A DNA stretch of 64,000 nt, from contig CM022671.1 in NCBI GenBank assembly GCA_012295275.1, positions 8,853,386 through 8,917,385 of the forward strand, read 5' to 3'. Of the stretch, positions 38,371 to 49,884 are shown piece by piece (position 1 is the first letter of the stretch; each line of letters starts with the position of its first letter). The notes under the pieces were generated by a model that saw only the letters and a program-made list of their open reading frames with translations, searched no databases and was not told where the DNA came from. The stretch is from Chrysomallon squamiferum. Lineage: Eukaryota; Mollusca; Gastropoda; Neomphalida; Peltospiridae. The position numbers and the translations under genes were made by a program.

Positions 38371-39059
38371 TTATAAGATAAAAAGATATATTTGAATAGA
38401 ATTTTACCATTATATTTATTTTTACAGAAACAATTGTTTTTAAAAGTAATAAGATTTATTTATTTTGAATGTTACAGAATTTTTACACACACACCACACA
38501 AACACACATACATATATATACATATATATATATTTATAAAATAAATATTCAAAAAGTTATATATTAAACAAAAGAAAAAATTCAATACAATATCCTGTTG
38601 ATTTTTAGTTCAGAAAGTGTTTGTTTTTTAAAAATTATTTTATATCAAAATGAGTGAAAAGATTAAATGAGTTCACTAGCCCAGTAACTAATGGATTTTC
38701 ACATGGGTATCTTGAGACTATTACATTTCTTTAAACACATTTTTTTTATAATCTGCTAAGATAAAATAATGGTGTTGTGGGTTTTCATATCTTTCTCTTT
38801 TTTTACAATCCATTAAGTTAGATTGATTTCACTGGGAATAGAATTTACTGCTGATTTACACTAAGTCTTAATGTGATTAAATCTAATGTCTCATAATATT
38901 TTCTTAATTCTCTTTTCTTTTTTTTATTATTACTGAAAACATATGTTCTGGATTATTTTTTTTCTTTTCCTGCTAGGGTAAAATATTACTGTCCAGGAAA
39001 ATAGTTTTTTTTAGTTCATGATACAAATTAAAATGTTTTTTATTGTGAATAGCATTCAT

Positions 39060-39165
39060 CCTCATTATTTATTTATTTATCTATCAGTCTCTCTATTTAT
39101 GTATCTATCTGTCTATCTGTCTATTTATTTATTTATTATTAATATTAATATTAATATTATTTTTA
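39060..39165. repeat. TATT/TATC/ATTAAT microsatellite region
   Basis: (TTTA)n, then (TCTA)/(TCTG) and again (TTTA)n, then (TAATAT)n. Confidence 0.85.
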
Positions 39166-39535
39166 TTAAAAAAACACATTTTAATTTGGCCTTGCTGAAT
39201 ACCATTCTCCACGTTATTTTGAAATGGTATTAAAATTAACATATTTTTGATACATTTTGAAGAGTTGTCAGTATCTGGTATTTAGACTGAAAAAGCTTTT
39301 TTATTTTTATTTTATTTTATTTTTTTTCAAGACTTTTATAATTTAAGTATGACAAATAAAACTTTGTGAAATCATACTATGGACTTTTACTTATGATAAG
39401 CCAGGAATCTTTTTTATGCTTTGTTTGTTTGTTTTATAGATATAAAAGCACATACCATTTATTTACAAACTAATAACCCCAAAATCAGGAGAGAATTACA
39501 AAAACAAAATTGTTTAAAGAAATCTAAAATCTGTG

Positions 39536-39645
39536 TCAAAGAGAGAAAGAGTGGTGGAGAGAAATAAGAAAGAAAGAAACAAAGTGAAAGAAAGAGAGAA
39601 AGAAATAAGAAAGTAAGAAACAACGTCAAAGAAAGAGAGACCAAC
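39536..39645. repeat. Purine-rich (GAAA/GAGA) tract
   Basis: About 110 bases almost entirely A and G, with GAAAGAAA and GAGAGAAA units. Confidence 0.85.
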
Positions 39646-40740
39646 TTTTCAACAAATGAAATATTAAAAGATTGATTATACTTTCTAAAAGCAAAATCTT
39701 TTAAAAAAAAATAAAGTCAGAAAAAAAATAAAAATAAAATAAAGTTATATTTTACATAATTATCTCTCTAAGGAACAAAGAACATTCTAAAAAGCAGAAG
39801 CTGTCAGTGCTATTAAGAGTAATTACTTTTCACCAGGGAAAACGTTCAAATTAGTCAGCAAATAAAGCAAGTGGGAATGGATTAACTCTCTCTTACTTAT
39901 TAATCTTTTCCTGTTAGAGAGGTGTGAGGTTTGAAGCAGCAGGTTCTGGCTGCACAATGTCTCTGCTCTCCACTCTGTCGAGTACTCACACCAGCAATTG
40001 ATTAAGCAATTAAATGAAGATCTATCAGACATTTTCACACCATTCAGGTTAATTAAGTTAGTTGACAAAATTTTCGTGAGTCACAAGTGTTGAGTTGAGT
40101 TGAATTATGTGTGTCCTTGAAGTGATTGCTTTCCTCAGTTGTCCACCATGGTCAGCTGACGATGCTGGCTAACTGAGTCATTGGTCAACACTCTTCAGGT
40201 GACACGGATTTTACTGGTGCTAATTTGAAACTGTTTTTCACTTTACATCATGAAAACTACCACTAATATTTACCTGTTTGATATAAATGTATTTTTGAAC
40301 ACAAAGGTATCGTGTCAAATGTATCACTGGTATAAACAAAGGTGCATGATAGTAAATGAAGCATTGGTTTTATCAAATTTATGTCACATGAAAAATACTT
40401 TCTATATTTACCTGTTGGTTCTAACTAATGAGACAAATGAATGAAGAACTGGTTTGTCTGATAAGTTAGTAAAGTGAATCATTGATTCACATTTAACAAA
40501 ATCTCAGATTGTTTTAATATTGATATCACGAGGTGTCAGTTATAGCAGAGAGAAAACCTTTGTCAATTAGTTATGTGAGCTCTTTTATATATACCTTATC
40601 ATAAACTGGTAAAAACCTTTGATAATCAAGTTGCTTAAATACTGCTGGATGTTTGTGTGTATTTGATCATCTGTGTTTATATGTCTGTCTCTATATGTAT
40701 TCCTGTGTGTATGTGTGTGATATGTGCATCTGTACTACTG

Positions 40741-40862
40741 ATATTATCTAACAAATTCACAGTTCATACCTGAAATTTTATTTCAAGATTAAAATTATAT
40801 TTCTTCAATACATGATCTGTTTGTCTATTATTTTTCAATAACATATGTCTATTTCATGTTTT
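40741..40862 (+). repeat. Local direct duplication, copy 1
   Basis: About 120 bases matched by 41466-41590: TCTAACAAATTCACAGTT, ACCTGAAATTTTATTTCAA, TTCAATAC/AAAATGGTCTG and TCTATTATTTTTCAATAA. The two copies bracket a TG-rich minisatellite. Confidence 0.85.
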
Positions 40863-40874
40863 CATGTCTAACAT

Positions 40875-41110
40875 ATGTCCATTTCATGCTTTCTATATGT
40901 CTGTGTGTGAATGTCTGTGTATGTCTGTGTTTGTGTCTGTGTGTGTGAATGCCTGTGTATGTCTCTGTTTGTGCCTGTTTGTGTCTGTGTGTGTGAATGG
41001 CTGTGTATGTCTGTGTTTGTCTCTGTGTGTGTGAATGTCTGTGTATGTCTGTGTTTGTGTGTGTGTGTGTGAATGTCTGTGTATGTCTGTGTTTGTCTCT
41101 GTGTGTGTTA
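40875..41110. repeat. TGTCTGTG-type minisatellite, unit about 46-64 bp
   Basis: GTGTGTGAATG(T/C/G)CTGTGTATGTCT, followed by GTGTTTGT(G/C)TCTGT, recurs about five times. The minus-strand H/T/R-rich frame is an artefact. Confidence 0.9.
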
Positions 41111-41465
41111 TAACCTACACTGAGACACAAATGCATCTTTCTCAAGATGAGGACCAGCACCTGTGTGTCAGTTTACAAGTCTATACTTAGACATTAATAC
41201 ATCACTTTAAAGATGACAAAGAGATGATCGGTGCTAATTCTGTGTCAGGAGAATGTCCTCCTGTGTATCACTGTGAAGATGGGACTGGTGTGATTGACGT
41301 TAACTTAATTATGTTGTTAACTTCATGTCTTAAAGCTTGACCCAGCCATTCTAGTCATTTCACTAATTTGTTAAGACACAAATTGATTATTCTAAAACTG
41401 ACATGCATGAGATTGTGGCTAATTGAATTACTAATATACACATACTAATTTCTGTCTTCTGTATT

Positions 41466-41590
41466 TCAAACACTGTCTAACAGATTCACAGTTTGTACCT
41501 GAAATTTTATTTCAAAGATGAAAATGGTATTTTTTTCAATAAAATGGTCTGTTTAAGTCTATTATTTTTCAATAAAATATGACTATTCAT
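41466..41590 (+). repeat. Local direct duplication, copy 2
   Basis: Partner of 40741-40862, offset by about 725 bases in the same orientation. Confidence 0.85.
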
Positions 41591-41929
41591 ACTTTCTATC
41601 TGAAATATGTTTGAATTGAGGATAGTGTTCCAGAATCTAACTCCTGTATAGAGACATTCTAAGTCACTAATTCATGCACAAATACACTGCATTGTTTTAA
41701 AGGTGGCATCAATATTGCTTCATTAAAAAAAAAGTGTTTCAGCAAATTTTATATTGGCTGTAATGTGATATTGATGATGGTTGTGATAAACACAGTGACA
41801 ATAATTATGATGGTGTGATGATGATGATATAAATATCACTGTTGCTTCATTAAACAGGTTTTTATAATTTTATATTGACAGTAAATATGATAATGATCAT
41901 GGCTATATTTGTGGTAGGAATTATTATGG

Positions 41930-42320
41930 TTACTTACCACTTACAATTTATTACACCTGTACTAACTCCTTACTGGTGATACCTACAGGTTACTATTACA
42001 ACTATTACAACTTACTAGTGCTACTTACTATTTACAAGTTACTTTTACTTATTACTTACAACTTATAACCTCCACTACTTACTGCTACTATTATTATTTA
42101 CTACATACAAATAACCTATATACTTACTAGTATGACTATTTACTTCTGCTACTAACTCCTAACTTGTTACTACTAATTACTTATTATTTCCTATTACTAC
42201 TCCTAACTACCACTATTAACTATTACTTTTTGTAGATCTTATAATTACTATTACTACTGCTACTACTACTATTGCTACAGACTTCTTACTACTTTATAGT
42301 ACTACGACTACTACATCTAC
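41930..42320. repeat. Degenerate ACT/TTACTA cluster
   Basis: Nearly 400 bases made of ACTTACTA, CTACTACTATT and TTACTAACTCC variants, ending in CTACTACTACTATTG and TACGACTACTAC. This is a large decayed (TAC)n locus. Confidence 0.8.
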
Positions 42321-42595
42321 TATCTCAATTATAAAGTGACCAGAAACAAGTGAAGAATAGTAGATGGTCAGTTGATAATAAAGTTATTAAACTGGACAAT
42401 AAAGATGTCTGACCTTACACCCCTACGGCATTTCCTCTTCTAGAGGGGAAACACACAAATATATCACCACTGAACTGGCATCAGAATAGTCCAGTTTAAG
42501 TCAGTGATGTCAGCAGCCTACTGTGCTTATACTTTTTTGATGTACTTTTATATATATTTTGTATATATGTATATCTGTATACATGTGTGTATTTG

Positions 42596-42603
<8 letters not shown>

Positions 42604-42645
<42 letters not shown>
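42604..42645. repeat. TG microsatellite
   Basis: Pure (TG)n of about 20 units, flanked by TGTATA and GGGAGTGGGTG. Confidence 0.95.
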
Positions 42646-42647
<2 letters not shown>

Positions 42648-43477
42648 AGTGGGTGTGTGCTGGTTAGCTTAATAATAGGTTTATTTGTATGTATTTGTAA
42701 TTGTGTTTTTGTATGTAAGTGTATATATTTGAATATGGACCTGAATGTCTGCATACAGTATCATATTTATAATAATATACTTATGTACACCATTTCACCT
42801 ATTTATGCATTTGTAACATATAATCAAGAAAGGTCAAAGCTTGCCTGTCATGACTGCTACAGCCTCAATCTCCCACTCTCTATTCATCAACTCGTATGAT
42901 TTCAATTGTGCTTGTTAGTTGTTGGAATCACACACACATACGATAGGTTAACAAGATAATTTTTTCGAGTATGGTCAAATATGAAACTGGAACATCAGAT
43001 TCCCAGTCTGAATGGACAACAGATGCTTCAGCAAACATTACAGCTTCTTCCCACTAATGGAAGGAATTCTCTGCTAATCATTACCTTTATGGGAGCAAAC
43101 GTGTGAGATATCTCCAGTAATAGGAAGGAAAATGTCGGCTGAGTGCGCTGTTGATGACAGAGGAGACAGCTTTGATCCGCGGATGTGCTAATGTAATGAC
43201 CAGTGTCTGGAGCAGCAATTGAAACAGTGTTAACTCGCCCACAATTGGCTCTGATAAAATCCCGGTTTAGTTTTGGTGCAACCAGTACATATGCTGCTGA
43301 TCAAAATAATACTCTTATGCACATACAAAAAGTATGTATGTGTTTTGATCTGTGACATATGTAAAATAATATACATAATAATAATATTATATGGACCTTT
43401 AAATATGTTTTTGATATATGTAAAATATTATATATAATAATATATGGACCTGTAGATATACACAGTGACATATGTTA

Positions 43478-43478
43478 G

Positions 43479-43513
<35 letters not shown>
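43478..43513. repeat. TA microsatellite
   Basis: Nearly pure (TA)n, about 17 units. Confidence 0.9.
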
Positions 43514-43515
<2 letters not shown>

Positions 43516-43997
43516 CTTTATATGTCTAAAATTATTACAAATTCAAGGTCAAAATGAAAGAAACAAAAATATCAAAATAGTTAAAAATTAACCTAAAATT
43601 TGTAAGGTTACAACACTATTTATTTTTAAAGTTAAAGTAACTAATCAAATACCATTTCTGCCAATAAAAAGAAATATTTGAAAAATAGCTAATTGCTTCT
43701 ATTAACATTTCTATGGCTTAAATAAAAGGTTATAACAGAATGCTAAATTTGATTTTTAACTTAAAATGAATCTTAATTATTCCTGATGTCTGTGATTTTT
43801 ATAGAAATTGTCACTAGAGTATTTTTTGGTTGTTGTTTTTGTGTTCAGGTAAACAAGCCCCACTGACTCACTTGCATAATTGCCTTGTGTTACATATGAC
43901 AGAAAATAAAATAGAAATGTTGCATGTGTATAAGTTAACACCTTAATATTCTATATTTATGTAGCACTACACTGATACGTTTTGTACAACATAATAT

Positions 43998-44087
43998 TAC
44001 TTAATAACACAGAGTTCTGTTTCAAAGTATTACTTATAACACAGAGTTCTATTTCAAAGTATTACTTAATAACACAGAGTTCTATTC
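43998..44087 (+). repeat. Short tandem repeat, unit about 33-34 bp, about 3 copies
   Basis: TATTACTTAATAACACAGAG followed by TTCTGTTTCAAAG occurs nearly identically three times. It is much better preserved than the blurred arrays around it, so it is recent. Confidence 0.95.
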
Positions 44088-44300
44088 TGCTATTACAAAT
44101 GTAATGGCAGCCTTTGGACAGAGCCATTGATTGGTTTGAAGGAATAAGCCATTTTATACCTAAACTCTTTCATTTATTCCTTTCATCTGTAAACCAGAAG
44201 CTTCAGACTGACATTAACACTCAAAGATCACCGTGTTAGTGTGCAAAGGAGCAAAAAATTAATACCAAGTTAATCAAATATCAGCATTAACGACCAAAGA

Positions 44301-44329
44301 ATGCACTTTAGCCTTTTGGCTGGGATCAA
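44301..44329 (+). other. Short U2 snRNA-like segment
   Basis: AGCCTTTTGGCTGGGATCAA closely resembles the conserved 5' end of U2 snRNA (GGCCTTTTGGCTAAGATCAA, from memory), with three mismatches, and the preceding bases ATGCACTTT are loosely similar to ATCGCTTCT. Downstream the resemblance stops, and I see no branch-point-binding region or Sm site. It is at most a truncated pseudogene or retroposed fragment, and may be chance. Confidence 0.25.
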
Positions 44330-44587
44330 ATAATGAATGACACATAGCAGAGATGTTGACCAAAGCCAAATTCAACACACTGATGCTCCGCTATTGAAGG
44401 AAGGAAAACACACAGTAATAATACAAGAGTGTTTTATTTGGGTATAACTGGAATGGGAATTCATTCAGTTATGTGTGCATGAAAGTATTAGTGTTTAACT
44501 GTTGTTGTGAGGGAGACAAAGATAAAAGTTTTAGTTACTATATTAGTGGGTGTTTCTTTTATAAAATATTGATTTAGTCATCAAAGG

Positions 44588-44589
<2 letters not shown>

Positions 44590-44620
<31 letters not shown>

Positions 44621-44665
44621 TCACACAGTTGTTGTTACTGGTTATTATTATTATTATTATTATAA
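44590..44665. repeat. TAA and TTA trinucleotide repeats in inverted order
   Basis: (AAT)n of about 11 units, then TCACACAGTTGTTGTTACTGG, then (TTA)n of about 7 units. The two complementary runs could fold back on each other. Confidence 0.85.
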
Positions 44666-44959
44666 AAAAGAATAAAATTCTAATATCTATTTAGAAGTAC
44701 AGTCACATAATGTAAAATGAATAAATTCTGACGATAACAAAAAATTCAAATAGAACCATTAGTTTTTAAAATATCTTCAAATGTCATTTCCATATAAAAA
44801 AACTGAGCATAATGAATGGAATCTCTTGAAATGAAAAGACAGAAAAAGTGAAAAGACAAACATTAAATTGAATTGATTTGTACGGAAGATAAGAGCATTG
44901 ACAGAAAATATCTACAAGCAAGGACAATGACATTTCACAGTTCGGTGATTCAGTATCAA

Positions 44960-45325
44960 CACTTCAACAGCATCCTGTACAGAATGTTTTAACAATGTGA
45001 ATAATGTTTTCAGAACAATAAGTTAAATAACAGCGAGATACTTCAGCATAAAATGTGCTAAACAGCATCAGACAGTAGCATTCAAAATGTTAAATGGCAA
45101 TAGCTTTCAGCATTTAATGTGTCAAATAACAAGATTTTAGCATTCAGAATGTTAAATAATGACTGAGTTTACAAAATATGAATTGCTTAATAGAGAGAGA
45201 GTTTAAAAAGTGCTAAATAGTAACAGACTTTCAGCAATCAAAATACTAATAGAGATATAATTTTTTTACAAAACATGAAGTGATAAATAGTGAGAGTTCA
45301 AAGAAAATAGTATTAAATAACAACA
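44960..45325. repeat. Diverged tandem array, unit about 35-45 bp, about 9 copies
   Basis: Copies of CAGCATTCAAAATGTTAAAT followed by AACAACAGA/TAGT, with variants. Starts are visible near 45045, 45083, 45115, 45154, 45211 and 45237. Confidence 0.65.
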
Positions 45326-45344
45326 GATTTTGGTACAACATCAT

Positions 45345-45430
45345 TGGTGTATTAAAGATCAGTATGTTCCTGTTCATGGGAAGGCACACTTATTTTAAAA
45401 GATGTATTTTGCTAATAGATAACTGTGTTT
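45345..45430 (+). mobile_element. Molluscan SINE core fragment
   Basis: GTGTATTAAAGATCAGTATG, TTCCTGTTCATGGGAAGGCA, TTTTAAAAGATGTATTTTGC and TAATAGATAA match the GTGGTATG to TTGCTGCTAAT part of the family. Confidence 0.55.
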
Positions 45431-46233
45431 ATGGATAAGCTATAATACATTTCCACTTTAACATATTATATTTATATAAAAGCCATGTTTTAAAAAATTA
45501 ATAAATAAATATTTCTGCTAAATGAAAAATAATAATTTTTTTGTTATAACAGTGGGTTTCCTTTCTCATTATCTTTAACAGTACATGTAATACCATAATG
45601 TATTTTAAATGTCTCATTGAATAATGGTAAAACATTCCTCCTAATGATGAAAGCCTAAGACCAGCATGTTCCTCTGTAAATAGATGAGAGAACTATAATA
45701 ACTGTTAGATGATTGGGAATATTTTGAGAAGTGTGTTTGTAGTAAGTTATTAACATCACAGTCACAACACTGAGATTGGTGTTATGGACACACAGTGATT
45801 TGATGGATGGACATTAAACCTGAGAGAGAGATAAATGTTATTAAAACATCACTTCTTTTTATTAATTTGGATAGTTGTTTTATAGAGGAATACTAAACAA
45901 AAAAAGTTTATTATTAGTATTATTATTATTAATATTAGTGTTGTTCTTCTTTTTCTTTTTCTTCTTATTCTTGTTATCATTATTTGACACTGAAGTATTT
46001 ATAACATAATAATCAGTGCAATGGGATTCATTTACTGTTGTAAAATTAAAATTCTGTTTTCCTTTTTAAACTGTAGCTTGAAAGCAGCCATAATCTTGGA
46101 AACAAACAGCCAGAAATTAAAATCACTTTAAATGAATTTGATTAACCTATATTTACTATTTAACTGTCCATACATCCATCCATTCATCTCAAACCAGTCT
46201 GTTCATTTTGATTTCCTTGTCATTCACCTCATC

Positions 46234-46935
46234 CATCCTTGAACACATCATCCATAACCAACCTCACCGAAGTCATTTCATACATCCTTGAACACATCAT
46301 CCATAACCAACCTCACTGAAGTCATTTCATACATCCTTGAACACATCATCCATAACCAACCTCAGTGAAGTCATTTCATACATCCTTGAACACATCATTT
46401 CTGAAGTCATTTCATACATCCTTGAACACATCATCCATAACCAACCTCAAGTCATTTCATACATCCTTGAACACATCATCCATAACCAACCTCACTGAAG
46501 TCATTTCATACATCCTTGAACACATCATCCATAACCAACCTCACTGAAGTCATTTCATACATCCTTGAACACATCATCCATAACCAACCTCACCGAAGTC
46601 ATTTCATACATCCTTGAACACATCATCCATAACCAACCTCACTGAAGTCATTTCATACATCCTTGAACACATCATCCATAACCAAACAAGTCATTTCATA
46701 CATCCTTGAACACATCATCCATAACCAATTTCATTTCATACATCCTTGAACACATCATCCATAACCAACCTCAGTGAAGTCATTTCATACATCCTTGAAC
46801 ACATCATCCATAACCAACCTCACCGAAGTCATTTCATACATCCTTGAACACATCATCCATAACCAACCTCAGTGAAGTCATTTCATACATCCTTGAACAC
46901 ATCATCCATAACCAACCTCACTGAAATCATTTCAT
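46234..46935. repeat. 49-bp minisatellite, about 15 copies, just upstream of exon B
   Basis: Unit CATCCTTGAACACATCATCC, ATAACCAACCTCACTGAAGT, CATTTCATA. Starts at 46234, 46283, 46332 and 46381 give an exact 49-bp period. A few copies are shortened (near 46400, 46450, 46690 and 46730). Variants are CACTGAAG, CACCGAAG and CAGTGAAG. Copies are nearly identical, so the array is young or homogenised. The peptide-like frames (SFHTSLNTSSITNL) over it are repeat translations. Confidence 0.97.
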
Positions 46936-47093
46936 CCATCCATCCACCCATCCGTCCTTTCCTTCATCCAGCTATCTGTCCACACATTCTCTCCAAACCT
47001 CAGATTGTTCCAGGTTTATCCCCACCACTGTTTCATCATTTACGTGCTCATGTTTTAATGTGTGTATTATTTTGTGTGTTTTTGTTGTTTCAG

Positions 47094-47210
47094 TATTATC
47101 AAAGGAATCGTAACAAGGTGACAATAGAAGAAAAAGACGTTGCTGGGGATCTCATGCAGGTGAAGAATCAGCTTGACAGTATGCTGAAGAAAAAAATAGA
47201 GGCTGTAGAG
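47094..47210 (+). CDS. CACNA2D3: Voltage-gated calcium channel alpha-2/delta subunit (alpha-2/delta-3-like), exon B
   Basis: This 117-bp exon encodes 39 residues, beginning YYQRNRNKVTIEEKDVAGDL and ending SMLKKKIEAVE. The acceptor is GTTTTTGTTGTTTCAG, the donor is GAG|GTAAGC, and both ends are in phase 0. From memory, it aligns to vertebrate alpha-2/delta-3 residues YKEYEKDVAIEEIDGLQLVK through MFHKKSEAVR without a gap. The conserved VxIEExDxxxL and KKxEAV patterns are the strongest evidence in the window. The segment is the helical N-terminal part of alpha-2, outside the cell, just before the VWA_N region. Alpha-2/delta-1 and -2 are less similar here (their equivalent lacks IEE), so I favour the type-3/straitjacket branch. 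The 49-bp minisatellite ends about 160 bases upstream. The open frame continues upstream from the acceptor to 46872, but that part is intron. Confidence 0.88.
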
Positions 47211-47439
47211 GTAAGCCGTTATATTTTTGTTTTGTATTAAGAATGATGTTAATGAAAATTTTAACTAATTCAGAATGTGTTACCAAGTCTGAGCTCTATG
47301 AAAATATTACCTTTTTGAGCAGATATTTTCATAAAGTTTTAACACAGAAATAACATTCTGCATTAAAAATTTTGACTGAAGGGTAAAGAAATTGTATTTA
47401 TAAATGATACCCATAACTGAAGATAAAAAAAAAAATAAT

Positions 47440-47515
47440 AACTCACAACAACAACAACAACAAATAGGAATAAAAGAACATTAAAACAAAAAACAACAAC
47501 AACAACAAAAATGTT
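47440..47515. repeat. CAA trinucleotide repeats
   Basis: Two runs of (CAA)n with an intervening A-rich segment. Confidence 0.85.
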
Positions 47516-47759
47516 GCTGTTTGCTGAAGGACATAATCTGAACTCATTAATTCCAAGACTTGAATGTTTGTTATGTGATGTAAATTAAATTCTAATCCCA
47601 CCTAAGGCCAGTGTACAGATTGCATACAGAAATCACTCCACAGTCGCAGTAATAGGCTGCAAATCTCCAAGACTGGCAGACTATTGGCAATTAACTTGTT
47701 AAAAGGAAATTGCAACCATCTACAATTTAATATCTGGTCTACTACTTGTAGTAATAAAC

Positions 47760-48320
47760 TCAGTGTAGTGTAGCTTTGTGTAATTTCTGTAACCTAGCCA
47801 CAAACTTTATATCTTGGACATATGTTACATACCACTGTCAGTGTTATTTATATAATCGTAGCCACAAAGTATATATCTAAGTGATATGTTGCACACCACT
47901 GTGATTGTTATTTATATACTGTAGTCACATTTTGTACATCACTGTCACTGTTATTTATATACCATAGTTACCTTTTAAACCACTGTCAGTGTTAGTTATA
48001 TAACCTAGCCACAAACTATATACCTTGAACATGTTATTTATCACTGTCAGTGTCATTTATACAATCCTTGCAACAATTATGTACCTATTTATATAACCAA
48101 GTCAGTGTTATTTATATAACCAAGCAGCAAATTATATACCATTATTACATAGCACAATCTTATGTTTTATATCATGTCAGTTTTTAAAGGGTCGTTTTAT
48201 GTTCCTAATTTGTTAATATCCAACATTTTTATAACTCAGTTATGTGGTCAGTTTATTTACAGTCTCTTTACCATTGTAAGTCTCATTTACATACTTTAAT
48301 CACAGACTGTCCATCATTGC
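47760..48320. repeat. Diverged tandem array, unit about 75-80 bp, 6-7 copies
   Basis: Blocks CACTGTCAGTGTTATTTATA, TAACCTAGCCACAAACTATA and TACCTTGGACATATGTTACA recur with indels. Copy starts lie near 47835, 47898, 47942, 47984, 48041 and 48102. Confidence 0.8.
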
Positions 48321-48739
48321 ATCTTAGTCTTAAGCTGATCCCCAGTGTCTATTACTCTGTAATAAGTTGTATCTTAAAGTTTGAAAGAGATGTATAAGTT
48401 CAAACTAATTAAAAACATCAAACTGTAATATATTTGGTTTTTCAAATGCAGCTAACATATAAGACTATTTTTGGTTGTTTAATTATGTTTATAAATTAAT
48501 GAATGTTTGTAAGATGCCAAGGACAATATTGATTTATCATTTTAATTATTCTATATCCAAATATAAGATTATCAGTTCCTGTTCAGATTAGTTTGTTTTT
48601 CATATGATTAATGTTCATTAATATGTCTTTCATATTAACAATATTTTCAAGTAATTTAATTGAACAGTTAAAAGAACTGGACTAATATTCTGTATAATCA
48701 AAATAATCACAGCACGATGGATATTGTGATTAACGAGAA

Positions 48740-49130
48740 CAAAACATGTTATTACTGCTATTACTAGTAATATTACTACTACTAATATTACTGCTTCCTC
48801 TGTTGTTACTACTGTTACTGTATTATACCACAGTTACTACTGTCACTATTGCTGTTACAGTTGCTACTATTACTACTACAGCTACTGCTACTACCATTGT
48901 TCCTACTTTTGTTATTGGCATTACTGTTAGTTAACTAAACTAGGTACTATTATTAAGCACTATTTTTCCTGATGCTGTGACAGTTTCCAACACTGCCTCA
49001 ATAAATACTATGTCTAATATTACATCTACTATTCTAATCCTACCACTTCTACTACTGTTACTGCCACCATTATTGCTGCTTCTGTTTCTACTACCACTGC
49101 AACTGCTGCTACGTATTCTACTACAACCAT
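48740..49130. repeat. Degenerate ACT/CTG trinucleotide cluster
   Basis: TTACTACTACTAATATTACTG and CTACTACAGCTACTGCTACT are separated by less repetitive sequence, then TCTACTACTGTTACTGCC. This is another member of the decayed (TAC)n series. Confidence 0.75.
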
Positions 49131-49544
49131 GACCAATAATGATAAACAAATATGAACTAACATGCAGTTCAAAAGACATTTACCATTTCACTAATAAATT
49201 ATTCATTCAAACCAGTTTCCCTCCATTTGCTTGAAAACAAATTCCTTTCTTTTCTTCTCTTTTCTTCAATTTAAAAATACAAAATAAATGTTTATGTTTA
49301 ATTTTTTTTGGTAGCCAGTGTTTTATTTCAAGTTATGAAAGTGATTTATCACTGTTTACTGCTGACACTGTTAGGAAATGAGGAGGACACTGAATTACAA
49401 AGAACATGCTAGATTGTGATCTTTTCTCCTGCTGTGTCTTTTGCTCTAACACAAACACTCTGCCTCTGTCAACAATATCCTTAACACTCTTAGTCAGACA
49501 TTATGTTGTCAGAGTCTAACAAAAAAGTATTTAATTTTAATAAT

Positions 49545-49690
49545 TAAAAAAAAAAATGGAAAGAAGAAAAAAAGAAAAGAGAGAGAAAGAAAAATGAAAG
49601 ATCAAAAATAAAAAATAAAAGAGAATGAGAGAAAAAAAAAATTAAAGAATGAAAAGAAAAGAGAAAAAAAAAAAATAAATAAAGAGGAAA
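49545..49690. repeat. Purine-rich (GAAA) tract
   Basis: About 145 bases mostly AAAGAAAA and GAGAGAAA. Confidence 0.85.
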
Positions 49691-49884
49691 AAAGATAATA
49701 TTACCTATAACAGATTTTGTTAACCCAGTAGCTGAGATCTTCTGACTAAAGGCAAAAACATATGGGATTGATTCTTTAATACAGTTCTTTTCAGAGTTTC
49801 AACATATATAATTATAATAATTATTTTAATTTAATTTTATTTGAATGATTTGTATGCATTAATAAGAAAATAAATAATAAGATT

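Larger units (their letters stand above)
8830..47093 (+). other. Intron of about 38.3 kb between exons A and B
   Basis: The exons on either side join without a gap in the protein alignment, both in phase 0, so no constitutive exon is missing here. The intron starts GTATGT and ends TTTTTGTTGTTTCAG. Its content is AT-rich unique sequence, microsatellites, a 3.3-kb minisatellite, blurred tandem arrays and SINEs listed separately, plus several CpG-retaining islands (about 23150-23640, 26480-26960, 37540-37760, 39820-40240 and 43010-43280). I see nothing identifiable in 8986-9780, 16800-17150, 23640-24900, 31510-33690 or 38640-39050 apart from A/T runs and short simple repeats. Confidence 0.8.

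Noticed and set aside
45655-45700. Another SINE core copy
   Set aside because: Only a short AGCATGTTCCTCTGT resemblance, and the order of further blocks does not follow.
46234-46935. CRISPR-like regular repeats
   Set aside because: The whole 49-bp unit repeats, with no unique spacers, and the context is an animal intron. It is a minisatellite.
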